From Cryptomeria japonica (taxonomy: Eukaryota; Streptophyta; Pinopsida; Cupressales; Cupressaceae), in contig NC_081406.1 in the NCBI RefSeq assembly GCF_030272615.1, positions 184,239,770 through 184,303,769 of the forward strand: DNA of 64,000 nt, in the 5' to 3' direction. The notes under the pieces were generated by a model. It was given only the letters and a program-made list of their open reading frames with translations, did no database searches and was not told the origin of the DNA. Below, piece after piece: positions 34,301-48,193 of the stretch. Numbering within the stretch: position 1 is the stretch's first letter; each line of letters starts with the position of its first letter. Position numbers and translations under genes: made by a program.

Positions 34301-34520
34301 GTCCATCAAGTGTTGTTTATCCTTGGAAATAAATCTAAAACTTTGTAATCATTCCTATTCATATTGTGAGTTAGATTCTCACCATGGTTTTTCCCTGTTT
34401 AGGTTTTCCACATAAATTTGGTGTTCATGTGTTGATGATTGAGTTGTTACTACTATGTTAGTTGATGATGTTTATAATTAATCTATTTTAAAGTTCTAGA
34501 ATGATTCACCCCCTCTCTTA
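34301..34520 (+). repeat. Copia LTR end (U5-like motif)
   Basis: TTCTCACCATGGTTTTTCCC followed by GTTTTCCACATAAATTTGG at about 34376-34425 is the conserved block found near the 3' end of many plant Copia LTRs. No partner LTR is seen, so this is a solo LTR or fragment; limits are approximate. Confidence 0.5.
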
Positions 34521-34759
34521 GTCTTGCCATGTGTTCAACATAATCATCTCCATGTGAGTAACATCCTCTTGAGTCATCAATTTGTGGCTATACATCATAG
34601 TCCTAATTTGATCTTGTCATTATTTGACTCTAATCATAAATCTTAGAAGACATATTTTGAATTTTCATTTCATGTTTCTCAATTGAATTCATCATCCTAG
34701 TTTTTTACAATCACCATCGTTTTCATCCTTTCATATCTTTGTCTAGGTCAAACCCTCTT

Positions 34760-37700
34760 GTATTTTTGAAACTAAAGCTCAAAGGCATAGATAGGAAGCT
34801 AAAAAATCTAATACCATGAATTATTTCAATGGAGATGATGAGCTTTTAAATCAAGGATAAATTATAAATTGAGTACACAGCTTTTATGATGATGAGCCTC
34901 CTACAAAGGAAGAGATCCAAGACCACATGGAAGATAATAAATTCAACAAGATGCTCGATATCATGTTAAGCCAAGACTCACATTGCTATTTCCTAATGAT
35001 TTCCCAACAAGGTTCCAAATTGACTTATGATTTTGACAAGTCTCATCTCAAGGATACCAATAATAGTAGTGTAAGTCATAGTGGACAAGGATTTTGAGCC
35101 ATTCTTGTACCTAAGTTACCCTCATCCATTTTGTAGAAATCAATCATAACTACCCAAAATGCTCAATCTCATACCCAAAAAAACTAAGGTCAACACAATA
35201 ACCACAATATGAATGGTCAAGCCAACTATCAAAAACAACATAATAGTCAACATAATGGTCAAACTAATGGCCACAATCATAATACTAGTTATACCCACAA
35301 GCATGATGCTAACCAACATTACCAAAAATACCATCAAAATACATTCCAAATACCCAACCAAAAAGACACTTGTCAACATCAATATCAACTTTTCACTCCT
35401 CCCTTGCCTCCAAATTACCAACCTAACATGGGGATGAATCAAGGGAATACATATCAACCTATTCAGGCCTTGACACAACAAGTCAAACTCCTGCAATGAT
35501 AAATCACCAAAATTTAATTAGGAGTTCCACCTAAGAAGCACACGATCACAAACATTTGTCCTTACCATTTCAATAGGAATCTACCAATGCCGTTTTCTCC
35601 CCCAATTTAAAGTGTCCAAACTTGACAACTATAAAGGGAAATGTAATCCTAAGGATCACATTAGAAAATTATTCATGTCTTGTATAGAGATGTCCTATAA
35701 TGATACTTAACTAATGCACCTCTTTTCATGTATCTTAGGTGGAAGTTAGTCATGGAATGGTTCTCTTGATTACCACCTAAGATTAGGTCTTTTGGTAAGC
35801 TAGATAAGAATTTATAACACACTTCTCCTATAAAATTAAACATGAGGTCTCCATGATGACATTATGTAACACTAAACAAAGAAATGGAGAATTCTTTTCA
35901 TCCTTCTTACAAAGGTGGAGAAGTCTAGCTAGTAGATATCCTTGTCACATCCCACAAAAACACTTGGTTGAGATGTTCAAACAAAATTTGAATTGTGAGA
36001 TAGGATTCCAACTTCGATCATAATTTTTGACAACCTTTAAGGAAGTCATGGAAAAGGGTATATTAGTTGAGAGTCTTCTCCTCGAGTAAGGAACTATCAA
36101 TATTTAGAAGGATAATATAAATAAGTAAAATCCTATCTCAAGCAATAATAAAAAAACTCACTTTTGGTCTAAGAACAATAATATCTTTAATAATGGGGTT
36201 GTATAAGTGAACATAGTTTAGAATTACCAATATGTGATAAACCTTATATAACCTCAAACAATCAATTTAACAACCATAGGACAACGTCAAAATGTGCAAA
36301 CCAACCAAGAAGAAAATTTGCACCTTTGGGAGAACCTTTGGAATCTACATTATAAAAACTTGTTGCCAATAAGATTATCACATTGATCGAGGCTAGAACA
36401 TTTGAACCAAAATTTATACCCGCATGGTGGAATGATAATGATTATTGTGACTACCACCACAATATGGGTCATAAGACTAGAAATTGCAACAAGCTTAAGA
36501 ACATTATCATGAATCTCATTGATGATGGTGCAATTGAAGTTTAAGGTCACTCATCCAATGATGAACATGTGGTGTTAAGGATCCTTTAACCAATCATGAT
36601 AAAAGAAAAGTTCCCAAGATTACTCAAGATAATAATTCCAAATTTATCAATGTCTCCTATGAGTACACGACCAATCACATTTTTGAATTGGATAATCATG
36701 TCTCTATTATTATTTCCAAAAACAAACCCCTTAAATGCAATGTGAAAACCCATTGGGTTAAAGTAAATCTCCAAGGTATCACTTCTAAAGAAACACCCTC
36801 ATCCAATCAATATGACCTTGTAAATAATCTTGGGAAAATACCTGCACACATATCCATTCTTGAGATCCCATGCATATCTCCTTCACAAATGGTTGTTATT
36901 GACAAAGATTTACAAGAGACCTCCCTCCTACCAACATACATGTGGATTAGTTTCACTCCATGATGGGACAAATTTCATTGTCACATTACCTTATGTTTAC
37001 TAACCTTGATGATACATCTCCCCATCAACCTCATAACACACCTCTTTACATTCAAGCCTTCATCCACAAACATCGCATAAAATGAGTTTGGATAGATGGA
37101 GGAGTGGGTCTAAATATTGTACCTTAAAATTAGTCATAGGAATAGGTTTCTCTAAAGGGGTTGTAGATGTAAAGAAGAATATAACAATTAAAGCCTATGA
37201 TGATGAAGAATGCTCATCCAAGAGATTCATTACATTGCCAATCTCAGTTAGGCCAATAGTCAAAGATGTGGTCCACCATGTCTTAGACCTTGATCTCACC
37301 TAAAATATTCTCCTAGGTTGAAATGAATTCATATAATGCAAGAAATCCCTTCCACTTATCACCAATGAATCAATTTCAACATAATATAGTGGAGATCACA
37401 ATCCCTTGAGACCTAAAACCCTATTTCTATTGCAATAACATTCGACCAAAACTTGAATCCAATAATACCATCAATAGAGAAGCCACCTCTTCCACATATT
37501 ATTTTGATCCCGAGTCGCTAAAATTGTCCACTTCCAAACAACCCAAGATCAAGGTTAAATTTAAGGAACAAGGAATGGGAGAGTAAAACACAAAACAATC
37601 TTTATATCTTAGATAGTTAATGGACTCCCCTATGACTTATGTTAGACTACAAAACCCCAATATGTGTCTAAGCTATCATCAATTAAGATGTAAACACCTT

Positions 37701-38235
37701 TGAAAAATGGGGTGAGATGGAAGATGCAGATCTTTGTAAATGGCTATACAAATATGAAGATGAACAAAAATAGAAAGAAAAATATGATGTTAAACTTCTC
37801 ACTGAGAACTATGGTAAATAATACAAATTTTTACAATGAATGAGATATGATGGTGGTAGCCCCATTGGCTTTCAAAAACAAAGCATTGTTTAACCTCTTC
37901 AACCTATGCTCGCACCCAAGAAGCAGAGAAAGAAATGATTTGGGTTCACACCTTTGAAGTTGCATGTACTTGATACTAAATCCTTAGCACAAGTAGCATC
38001 TATTGATAAAGAATTACAAAAAGGTCAATCCAATTTATAGCCAATATTGCCCATGATGAGGAACACTCTTAGGACTATGGCACAACAACAAATTATAATG
38101 AGTGGGAGTGGGATTATTTTACCTCTAGTGACTATGAATTGGACAAAACTTCTTAAGAATCCAGGGTATGTGCAAGATCATGGTGGACCAAATAGGCCCT
38201 TAGGTGACAATGAAAATTCAGAAAAATAGAGTTAG
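34760..38235 (+). pseudogene. Element D: gag-protease fragment of a Tat-like Gypsy element
   Basis: Heavily decayed coding sequence parallel to element B. It starts with HMEDNKFNKML (about 34925), followed by an Asn/Gln/His-rich stretch (35209-35499) and Gag-domain traces (KGKCNPKDHI). A variant knuckle CDYHHNMGHKTRNC lies near 36446-36487. Protease-region segments follow: IDGGVGLN, KAYDDEECSSKRF (about 37185) and VLDLDLTYNILLG with one stop. The last recognisable piece near 38090-38150 parallels the EWELDSYHSEE part of B's linker. There is no RT or integrase and no LTR pair was found. Stops and frameshifts are everywhere. Confidence 0.68.
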
Positions 38236-39107
38236 GCAACTTGATGTAAAATTATCAATATTATTTCAAAAATACACGGCAATAGAATTCGTAGAAAATT
38301 GAACGTAGTTTTTGAGCTACTAGTTGTTTTCTGCAAAAAAAATTCTATTTGGCAAAAATTTGAAATTTTAATGCAATAGTACTAAAATTTCAGGAAAAAG
38401 ATAAGAAGTAGGTATCTACCTGACCACCCTTACCACACTCAAATCATAATATTTTTTTATAAGATTAAGATATAAGTATAAGACTCATGTTAGACTGTGA
38501 CACATATTTTTTGTAATTTTTTTTATGTAAATAATTAACTATATATTTTTTACTACAACTTTTTAAAAATATAAAAACTCGTATGTCTACCCATCATAAC
38601 TTGGTCAAAATTTTGTGAAATTCAACTTTTTTTAATCCTATAGTACATTTGAAGCATAGAATGTAACACATGTTTCAAATTCAAAAAATGTGACACCATT
38701 TGATAGTTATAAATGTTTTTCAATCATCATATCAATCAAGACTTTAGTCATAATTCAAATAGAAAATGAATAACAATTATTTATTTAAGTCAAAATAAGG
38801 CATAATTTATATTGTTGGAAAAATGAGAATCTCCTTAAAAACCCTTTTTGTTTCATCAATTTTAGGTAAAAAAAGTCATCATCTACTAGGGCGAAGTCTG
38901 GAAAAGCAAGGAAAACTCTTACACATTTTTTGTGTTGACTTTCTAGGTTTGACATGTCCTAGCGACATCGCAAAGAAATCCTAAGGCAATTATCAAGGCT
39001 GCAGATTTATGTTAGAGGTAACAGTATAAGATATATTTGTAGGTAACGAATATTTGACATTATCGAATATCCAATACCTTCAGATATCTGATTTTTTTAT
39101 TATTATT
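38236..39107. other. AT-rich unassigned stretch
   Basis: No coding frame or repeat recognised. Near 39043-39095 it carries CGAATATCCAATACCTTCAG, a motif that returns beyond the CT tract. Confidence 0.45.
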
Positions 39108-39360
39108 TATAAATATGATATATAATATATATAATATATATATTATATACTATACATATAATATATAATATATAATATATAATATATAATATATAATATA
39201 TATATTATATATTATATATTGTATTACTATTATGTATAATATTTAAAATATTATTTTATATATTTTATTTATATATAAATATTTATATATTACTAATACA
39301 TATAATATAATATAATATAATTAATGATATTTATATAAATATTAATAAATTTATATATCT
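39108..39360. repeat. AT-rich ATATAT / ATAATATAT repeat
   Basis: A run of TATATAAT and ATATATTATAT units of low complexity, with the densest part at 39118-39230. Confidence 0.85.
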
Positions 39361-39534
39361 CTCAATATGACATTTTATATTAAATGCATTATGTTTTCCT
39401 AGATCCCTCGTATAATCTCCCACTTGGACACTCATTCCCTCTACCTATAGGTCTATCTCTCCTACTATACTTAACACCTTGTACACTTATTTATACCCAA
39501 ATCTATCCTCCTATGTATCATACTTCTAGATATT

Positions 39535-41040
<1,506 letters not shown>

Positions 41041-41292
41041 AACAAGGTATTGAATATCCAATATCTTTGAGAAATGGCACCAATGAAATTGTTGGAATGC
41101 TCATGAAAATATATTAGATTTTGGATATAATCGGATATTCGATACCTATGAGAAAGGGTGCCAATGAAATTGCTAGCACCCTTATGAAAAGATATTGGAT
41201 ATTAGATAATATGCAATATTTGATTTGATCATATATCAAATATTATCCAATATTCGATACTTGAGACACACAAAAGAGGATAGTGGGTTGTT
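41041..41292. repeat. Short degenerate repeat with GGATATTCGATAC motif
   Basis: Variants of ATATCCAATATC / GGATATTCGATACC recur five or so times, and GCCAATGAAATTG(T/C)T twice about 75 bases apart. Non-coding. Confidence 0.6.
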
Positions 41293-42045
41293 TTGAGCAT
41301 TCTAACGGTCCCTACATTCTTTGTGCAAGTGAAAAACACGGGTTTTAGAATGAGAAAATTGAACCATATAGACACAAAGATAGAGAAAGTCATAAGAAGA
41401 GAAGACAAGGTGTGCCAAATATTGGTGAAACCTTTGCAAATGTTATTTCAAGTGAAACATAAATTGAATATGATATTAAAAGTGAAAATGATATTGATAT
41501 TAGAAATGTTGAACATGATATTCAAATTGGGAATGAGAATGTTGAAATTGATATTAAAAATGTTCAACATGATATTGAATTTGGAAATGAAAATGTGGGA
41601 ATTGAAAGTGAAAATATTGGAATTGACATTGAAGGTGAAAATGTTGAACCAAGTGAACATTATGTATCACCAAATTACATTAGAAATGAAGACCCTCCCG
41701 TGGAAGAAAGACAAATTCCAAATTCAAGACCTTCAAGAACCCCAAAATGGTTACTTGAAATTGATGAGAACATTATAAACAATCTTGAAGGTAAGAAGTC
41801 AACACAAACCATTTGATTTTGGCTACACAACTTTCCAAACAATATTTTATCAATAAAACATTGATCGAGAAATGTCAATTTTTTGTACAATTGCTAAAGA
41901 TGCAAAAGATGAGACCTATGCTAGCCAAATTGAAGATTCCTGTGAACAAGAAGACAAAGAAAAAATCTATTATTGTCAAAATATTTTAATGCTCTTAGTT
42001 CTCTTGAAAATAATAGCAAGTAAAAAGATAATAGAGCTACTCGAA
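41293..42045 (+). pseudogene. Unidentified coding remnant upstream of transposase relic
   Basis: One frame shows repetitive acidic text (VGIESENIGIDIEGENVE) ending in PSRTPKWLLEIDENI, stop at 41814. The GAAAATGTTGAA-type repeats are about 30 bases long. It may be the N-terminal part of the relic that follows, or a separate element fragment; I do not recognise a domain. Confidence 0.35.
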
Positions 42046-43480
42046 GAGTGATTACAACCTCCTTAGAAGCCATCATTTGAGAAAGGCTCGATTTATGAGA
42101 CAAATTTGTGTTGATTTCAACATAAATTGTAAAACTTTGGATTGTGCACTTGCAAGAAGAGAAAGACTTAATGATCCTCTTCACAATGATACATGGGATT
42201 TTGGTGGGAGGATTCCATGTGTTGATAAGAAGCTGACCGATAATATAAAGGAGGACATTCAACAATTTTGGCACTAACTCTAAAATATCACCTAATGTAA
42301 AGGATGATTTACAGTTAAGAATTGGTAATCGAGACCGCACACCGCATCCTAAACATTTCTTGGAATCAAGTCATACAATGTTGTAAAATTTTAGTTGTGA
42401 AACACATTTGGCTTTGCAAATATCACAAAGGTCTTTGGAATCTCTGAAGCCATTTTATTGTGTACCTCTTAAGATTCCTAGTACTTGTTGCAAATACTTT
42501 GTGGAGTTTTCAATGCACCATGGACTATTATGCTATATTTGTTCTGCTTTTTATATTAATAGAATTTTGTAGGGGTGTGGTGCAATGCAACTTTTTAGAT
42601 CATCAGAGACTTGCTAGATCTATTTTTTATGTCCTAGAGATGATGACTTCTTTTTCTATAAAATAGATTGTTTAAATGGGAAGTGCTCACAATGCGGTGG
42701 CTTGTCAAAGTTTGTTTCATGTTTTCATAAGGGTAGAAAACATGAATTTGGAAAGAATATTGTTGAGAAAAAGAGATATGAGATGGTCAATATACTGTGA
42801 AGAGTGGAGGTGAAGGTTCTAGATGCGAGTTGGTCTCTAGAGAAGTCAGTGTTGCTGATTTTATTTTAAATTTTAGTAGACGTTCGACTTGTCAATCCTG
42901 TAGGGCCCAAAGAGCTCACTTTTTGAGTATGAACTATTTATGCCAATGGATTATTTTCTACAAGTGTGCAAGGTATACCCATATGTCTTAGTGGTTGTAT
43001 CAACAATTTAGGATGTGTAAGAACTCTTTCCCAATTGGCACATTTATATTAGTGGTCGATTTTATAGAAAACTACTCATTGCAACCACAAAATGAGGTAC
43101 AAGCTCAATATTACAATTCCATTCAGATTGTTATTTTTATCTGCCTAACATATCTAGAGATGACCTTGATATTACAAAATAGGACAAGAAGATAATCATG
43201 GAGTATCATTTTTATATGAGTGTTGATATATTTCACTCCTCTGAGTATGTGCAACATCGTTTCAAGTTTTTTTTGAGTTATTGTAGGAAAAGATATTGCA
43301 ATGGATCGACAACTCATTTGGTCAGATAACTGCACAAGTTAATTCAAGAATGATCCTATGTTTTATTTGTTTAGTAGAATGCAAGTAGAGAGAGGTGTAC
43401 CTCATAGTTGGATTTTTTTTAAGTTGGGCATGGGAAAGGGGAGCATGATTGATGAGAAATCTAGTTAAGGAATAATTGAG
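42046..43480 (+). pseudogene. Relic of a transposon-encoded, transposase-like protein
   Basis: Frames are broken, but ordered motifs are readable: ARRERLNDPLHND (about 42150), then after a shift SPNVKDDLQLRIG; CNGKCSQCGGL with KGRKHEFGKN (about 42690-42750); FILVVDFIENYSLQPQNEVQ (aspartate 43058); IWSDNCTS then a stop then FKNDPMFY (aspartate 43325); and KLGMGKGSM. The pair DF(A/I)ENY and WSD.C(A/T)S.FK, spaced like catalytic acids, is what I remember from uncharacterised eukaryotic transposon proteins, probably a DDE-type nuclease. I cannot name the superfamily. No terminal inverted repeats were identified. Confidence 0.5.
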
Positions 43481-43545
43481 TATTTTAGGTGCTAAATTCT
43501 CTGAAGTATTTTCTATTGTTGATTGGTGTAGTTCAACAATGTCAT

Positions 43546-43971
43546 ATGGAGGGACACTTAAGGGACAACATTGCGGTATGGCACTGAGTATTTGGGTGAC
43601 TGGGGGGCAAAACAAAAGTATGCCTAGGAAAAAATTGCCTAACCAAAAATGTTGGCAACAAGGGTTCATACACACACTCAATAGAATGAGAATTAGGCTC
43701 TATTGTAACTTTTCATTGAATGCCTTTGTTGATTTTTGCATTGATAGAAAAATCACTGCCCTAGTAAAACTGCTCCAAATATTGAAAATCTGAGACATGT
43801 TATTGTAGAGGGGCCCCACGTGACCCTGCAGATTTAAACATATCATTCACAAATGCCAGAGATTTTGAGAGACAACTTGTCAAAGTTTGACAGTTTTTTA
43901 CACTTAGGAAACTTAAGGGACAACACTGCTAGGGTATGGAACTAAGTGTTTGGGCAAGTTGGGAGGAAAAA
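43546..43971. repeat. ~355 bp satellite, left part
   Basis: The word ACTTAAGGGACAAC is at 43556 and 43911 (355 apart), with GAGAATTAGGCTCT, TTTTCATTGAATGCCTTT and CAAAGTTTGACA at matching offsets in each monomer. The array is cut at 43971 by element E and resumes at 48194. It directly abuts the transposase relic. Confidence 0.82.
43967..43971. repeat. Target site duplication (left) of element E
   Basis: AAAAA before the LTR, matched by AAAAA at 48189-48193. A-runs are weak evidence alone, but the satellite period is restored only if E plus one copy is removed. Confidence 0.7.
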
Positions 43972-44439
43972 TGTGAGATTTTGCCAAGATCAAGAGGCAA
44001 TGGAAAGTACAAATAAGAGAGACAAAATATATGATAGAAATAAACTATATTCTATCAAGATGAAAATACTCATCAACTGGATCATTAATTGATCATTTAC
44101 ATACAATGAATATGAGCCTACTTATATAGGCAAGGCTATATGGATATGTGAGCACCCAAACATGACATGTGGCTCAATAAGAAACAAGGGTAGGTAGGAA
44201 ATAGGTGTGGGTAGGTAGGAGAGATAATATAATAGTCCACATGAGGTGGATCACCCACTGAATGTGGAGTGTAACAACAAGATCAACACCATAAAAGGTG
44301 GAAATTCTCCTACACACACTATCCCAATGTGACACAAACACCCAAGTGTCTCATACCCAAACTACTATGAAATGCATTTCCTAAGTAAACTTAACTAAGG
44401 TGTAATAATATCCATGATGAATAATTATTTACACCAACA
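43972..44439 (-). repeat. 3' LTR of element E (element sense)
   Basis: 468 bp. On the minus strand it runs TGTTGGTGTAAATAATT...AATCTCACA. TATATAAG on the minus strand at 44128-44121 is a TATA-box candidate. Confidence 0.88.
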
Positions 44440-44788
44440 CCCCCTCTTAAGTGCAACTTAGGGGAATGCACTTAAGTCTACAATGCAACTAAGCAATGCA
44501 AGATGGGTCCCAACTACGAGGCCATGTTAGGTACCCATGCACAAATGCAAATGGATGAAAACCAATGCAATGAAATCTCTCACAAAGCGGGGAAAGAGAG
44601 AAAAACCCAATGGGAAAAAACCCTCCCCCAAAAGAGAGATGAAAACCATGCATAAAGACCTCTCATAGAAGTATGTGAAGGACAAAACCCCATGTGAGGA
44701 AAAAGTCCCCCCCATATGAGAGAAGAAGAAGACGAAGAGAGACTAGGAAGCCCCCCTCCAATGTGGAATCTGCACCAATGATAGAAGC
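44440..44788 (-). other. 3' untranslated part and purine tract of element E
   Basis: Minus-strand sequence after the last stop of the acidic frame. It contains repeats of GGGAAAAAACCCTCCCCC-like text (44600-44720) and ends with AAGAGGGGG next to the LTR. Short frames (44527-44792, minus) have low-complexity hydrophobic text and are not called. Confidence 0.55.
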
Positions 44789-45343
44789 TCAAAGATGAAT
44801 GAAGAAACTACTCCATGAACATTGAACCACGTTCCTCCCCTTAGGAAGAAACAAAACCAAAGGTGTATCCAAAAAGTCTCCCCAACCATGAAGGGAAGAT
44901 GAAGCAAAAATACTCATGATGAAAGGAATCTCTGAAAACTGCTCAAGTGTCCCCATGTCGATGCTGAAAGGTACCCCCTCCAAAGGTGGTAAACTGTGCC
45001 AGACTGCTGAAAAAGGCACTCTAAGATCTAGTGGAGATGAATGTACAACAATATCCAAAGACTCATATGTCTCCTCAAAAGATAAAGAGACCTCCTCCAT
45101 GTGTTGTACAAAAGTATCCACAATCATGTCAACCTCTAAACATTGATCATGTAGAGAATGCACAAGAGGGTTAGAGTGATCCCTCACAACAATCGAAGAA
45201 GGATCATCTTCATCAAAGAGAAGATGAATGTCATCAATGATGTCTCCCAAATCTACAATGTAGGACTCCACAAACAAACCTACAATGTTTGTCAAGTAGG
45301 CATCCCAATCAACTGAATCTGGAAGACATGAAATATCCTGCTA
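44789..45343 (-). pseudogene. Acidic C-terminal frame of element E in place of pol
   Basis: In the same minus-strand frame as the protease, past TAG 45343-45341. It reads DAYLTNIVGLFVESYIVD, LLFDEDDPSSIVV, VDMIVDTFVQHMEEVSLSFE and ends near 44789. About 185 residues, rich in Asp, Glu, Leu, Val and Ser, without integrase (HHCC, DDE) or RT (YVDD) motifs. It could be a degraded and rewritten pol or captured sequence; I recognise no domain. The stop is plausibly CAG to TAG, so Gag, protease and this part may once have been one product. Confidence 0.5.
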
Positions 45344-46887
45344 CACTGAATCATAAGAAGGAAAAAATGTTGCACTATATGCATCATCAGGTGCAATAGG
45401 TGGTGTGATATCAATAGAAGGAGATGAAATGCAAGGCTCAAGAACGGGGTGACATGTGAGAATCCCCAAGTTCAAATGCCCAAAGTTCTCCTCAAAATCT
45501 GAATCATCAACATAGGAAGAACCAACCTTATCAATAGGACCAAAATATGAAAAAGAGTACAACTGAGATGCATGGTCAACCACCCCAGTCGCAATGATAG
45601 CTCCACTCTCCAAGTCTCTAATGATAACTGAATCAAGTGTGAACTCCACAATTTTCCTAGCTGCCCCATGTGTGATTTGATAGATGGAAAGAAGATTATT
45701 TGTCAAGTGGGGTACACACAACACATCATTGAAGGAGTTATCCCCAATGGCAATAGATCCTTTCCCAGTCACATCCATGTATGTATGATTGCCCATCAAA
45801 ATTTGCGGCATGTGGCAAGGCTCAAATGTAGAAAACATAGACTGCGAAGATGCCATATGATGAGAAGCCCCTGAATCTAGAAGCCATCTCCCTGAATCAT
45901 GACTTGTAGTAGCACAAAGAGCTTGTCCCTTTCCTTTATCTATCCCAAAAGAGTGATCCTTTCCTTTATCGTTGGAAGAAGAAGCCGATGTAGACATTCT
46001 AGAAGGTAGGTTGATTCTATTCTTCTCAAGAATATTCTTCAACTCATCAATATCCTTCTTATAACAATGATGTTCATCATGTCCTGACTTCTTGCAATAT
46101 CCACAAAAAAGATTGTCCTTATATGACTTCCTCTTAGGTGAGAATGGTGAATCACCTTGTTGTGGAGAGGAAGATTGTGCTCCATCTTGTTGTGGTTTTG
46201 ACTTAGGTTGCTTTTAATTCTTGCCTTTTCCTTGATTAATTTGATTACGTTTGTTAGCCACCAAAGCTTGTGACTTTGAAGATTTGAGAATCTCCATTGT
46301 TGTCAACTTAGATTTCTCAAGTATCAACATCTCCATGAATGAATCAAATGAGGGAGAAGTGTATGAGGAACCTTGAGCTAATCTATGGATGTGAAAGCTA
46401 GATACAAAGGCCGCATACTTTGAAGGAAGCTTGTCCAACAAGTTATAAGCCAATTGAGCATCCTTTTTGTCAATTCCACAATCCTTTAGCTTTGCTCTTA
46501 GCTCAGTTGCTTTTGTGACATAATCTTGGATTGTATCAAAATCCTTGGGATCCAAAGTTGTGAGTTCACTATCAAGCTTGTAGCCCTTAATCTCATCAAC
46601 TTGACCATACAATTTCTTAAAAATATCCCAAGCCTCTTTAATTGTTGTACACTTATCAATATGAAAAATGATGTCATCTGATACATACTTTCTAAGAGTT
46701 CCAAGTGCCACAACATTCTTAGTAAGCCATTCAATTTAATCATTAGGATTAGCCTTAGGATCAGGTGGTGCTGTAATAGTTTCATTTACATAATGAATGA
46801 GTCCTTTTTCCATTAGTTTACTCCATGCCTTAATTTCCATGATGCATAATTATGAGGAGTTAAAAGTGGAAATTTAGGAGAACCCAT
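45341..46887 (-). pseudogene. Gag and protease of element E (Copia type, broken)
   Basis: The start is ATG 46887 (MGSPKFPLLTPHNYASWKLR, the typical Copia Gag opening). A shift near 46820-46840 and a stop near 46740 precede the main Gag frame: TIKEAWDIFKKLYG, ELTTLDPKDFDTIQDYV and LLDKLPSKY. TAA 46214 interrupts it. Then come a CCHC knuckle CGYCKKSGHDEHHC (about 46106-46062) and the protease motif WLLDSGASHHMAS (about 45892-45853) with an intact Asp-Ser-Gly. VLCVPHLTNNLLSIYQIT, the segment that normally leads into integrase, follows. It ends at TAG 45341. Confidence 0.8.
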
Positions 46888-47702
46888 AGCACCAAAATGA
46901 AAAAAACACAAGATAGAGAGAGACACAATCACACAAGACACCCCCCAAAAATACTCAATCAAGGAATCCCCCAAAATGGTGATTTTGGAACTTTATACTT
47001 AGTGCGTATACAATGGGCCACTTGCAAAACAAGGCAAAGTGGAATTCCGATTTCAATTTACAACTTCTCAAAATGAGATCTAAGAGACTTCAACAAATAC
47101 TGCTAGTGATCTAAACTGAGATCCAAGCAAAATGCAAGTACCAAATATGCCAAAAATGGCCAAATACTGAAAGTACAATTTCTACTTAAAATCACTACAA
47201 ACAGATGGTAGATTATGAAAGTAGATGAAAAAATATGCACTTTAAAAAAAAATGGCACTTGAAAAGGAGTCCATATGAACCCAATTGAAGCCTCCAAAGT
47301 TGTAAAAACCGGGATTTCATGATTTCTAAAAAACTTGTATCTGAAAATCAGAAAACTCTTGCACCACTGTACAAATCACGAAATTCTACCCCAAAGAAAA
47401 AAAAATTGCTCAAAAAAATGAGTCCAGATGAGTGAAATATCGCTATTTGAAAAATGCTTGCAAAATTATAATTTCTGGAAAATTTCCGCCACAACGTCAA
47501 ACTTCAAATGCCTCTAGATTCGGCCTCTGAAATCCAATTTTTATGAAACAAAAGGCAAAACTGACTTTCTTGGTCCTCCTCAATCCAATGGTAACCTCAG
47601 ACTTGACTCATCAAGCTTCAATAATAACCTGCAATAGAAAAATCCAAAAGACACAACCCCAAATAGCATCAAATTTCTCTCAATTAGCAAACCAATGACA
47701 CT
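46888..47702 (-). other. Untranslated leader of element E
   Basis: About 800 bases between primer site and gag ATG on the minus strand. A-rich on the plus strand, with no open frame of note. Confidence 0.6.
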
Positions 47703-47720
47703 CTAATGGCTCTGATAACA
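47703..47720 (-). other. Primer binding site of element E
   Basis: Minus strand TGTTATCAGAGCCATTAG directly follows the LTR. The TATCAGAGC core is the initiator-methionine tRNA complement used by most plant Copia elements; one base (T for G) differs from the usual TGGTATCAGAGC. Confidence 0.75.
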
Positions 47721-48188
47721 TGTAAGATTTTGCCAAGATCAAGAGGCAATGGAAAGCACAAATAAGAGAGACAAAATATATGATAGAAATAAACTGTATT
47801 CTATCAAGTTGAAAATACTGATCAATTGGATCATTAATTGATCATTTACATACAATGAATATGAGCTTGCTTATATAGGCAAGGCTATATGGATATGTGA
47901 GCACCCAAACATGACATGTGGCTCAATAAGAAACAAGGGTAGGTAGGAAATAGGTGTGGGTAGGTAGGAGAAATAATATAATAGTCCACATGAGGTGGAT
48001 CACCCACTGAATGTGGAGTGTAACAACAAGATCAACACCATAAAAGGTGGAAATTCTCCTACACACACTATCCCAATGTGACACAAACACCCTAGTGTCT
48101 CATACCAAAACTACTATGAAATGCATTTCGTAAGTAAACTTAAGTAAGGTGTAATAATATCCATGATGAATAATTATTTACACCAACA
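47721..48188 (-). repeat. 5' LTR of element E (element sense)
   Basis: 468 bp, the partner of 43972-44439. TATATAAG on the minus strand at 47877-47870 would be the active TATA box. Confidence 0.88.
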
Positions 48189-48193
48189 AAAAA

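Larger units (their letters stand above)
43972..48188 (-). mobile_element. Element E: non-autonomous Copia LTR retrotransposon
   Basis: Two 468 bp LTRs (43972-44439, 47721-48188) frame a 3.28 kb interior read on the minus strand. After the upstream LTR comes TGTTATCAGAGCCATTAG (47720-47703), a Copia-type initiator-Met primer site. AAGAGGGGG (44448-44440) is the purine tract. The interior encodes a Copia Gag, CCHC knuckle and protease, then an acidic frame with no integrase or reverse transcriptase. By eye the LTRs differ at about 14 positions (near 3%). It inserted into the satellite array. Confidence 0.88.

Noticed and set aside
43476-43793. 105-codon frame at the start of the satellite
   Set aside because: It crosses from the transposase relic into the satellite monomer; the monomers further right do not keep this frame open.
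44527-44792. Short minus-strand frames with FSLFPRF / SLSSSSSSL text
   Set aside because: Low-complexity, overlapping, beyond the last stop of the element E coding frame, so taken as untranslated sequence.
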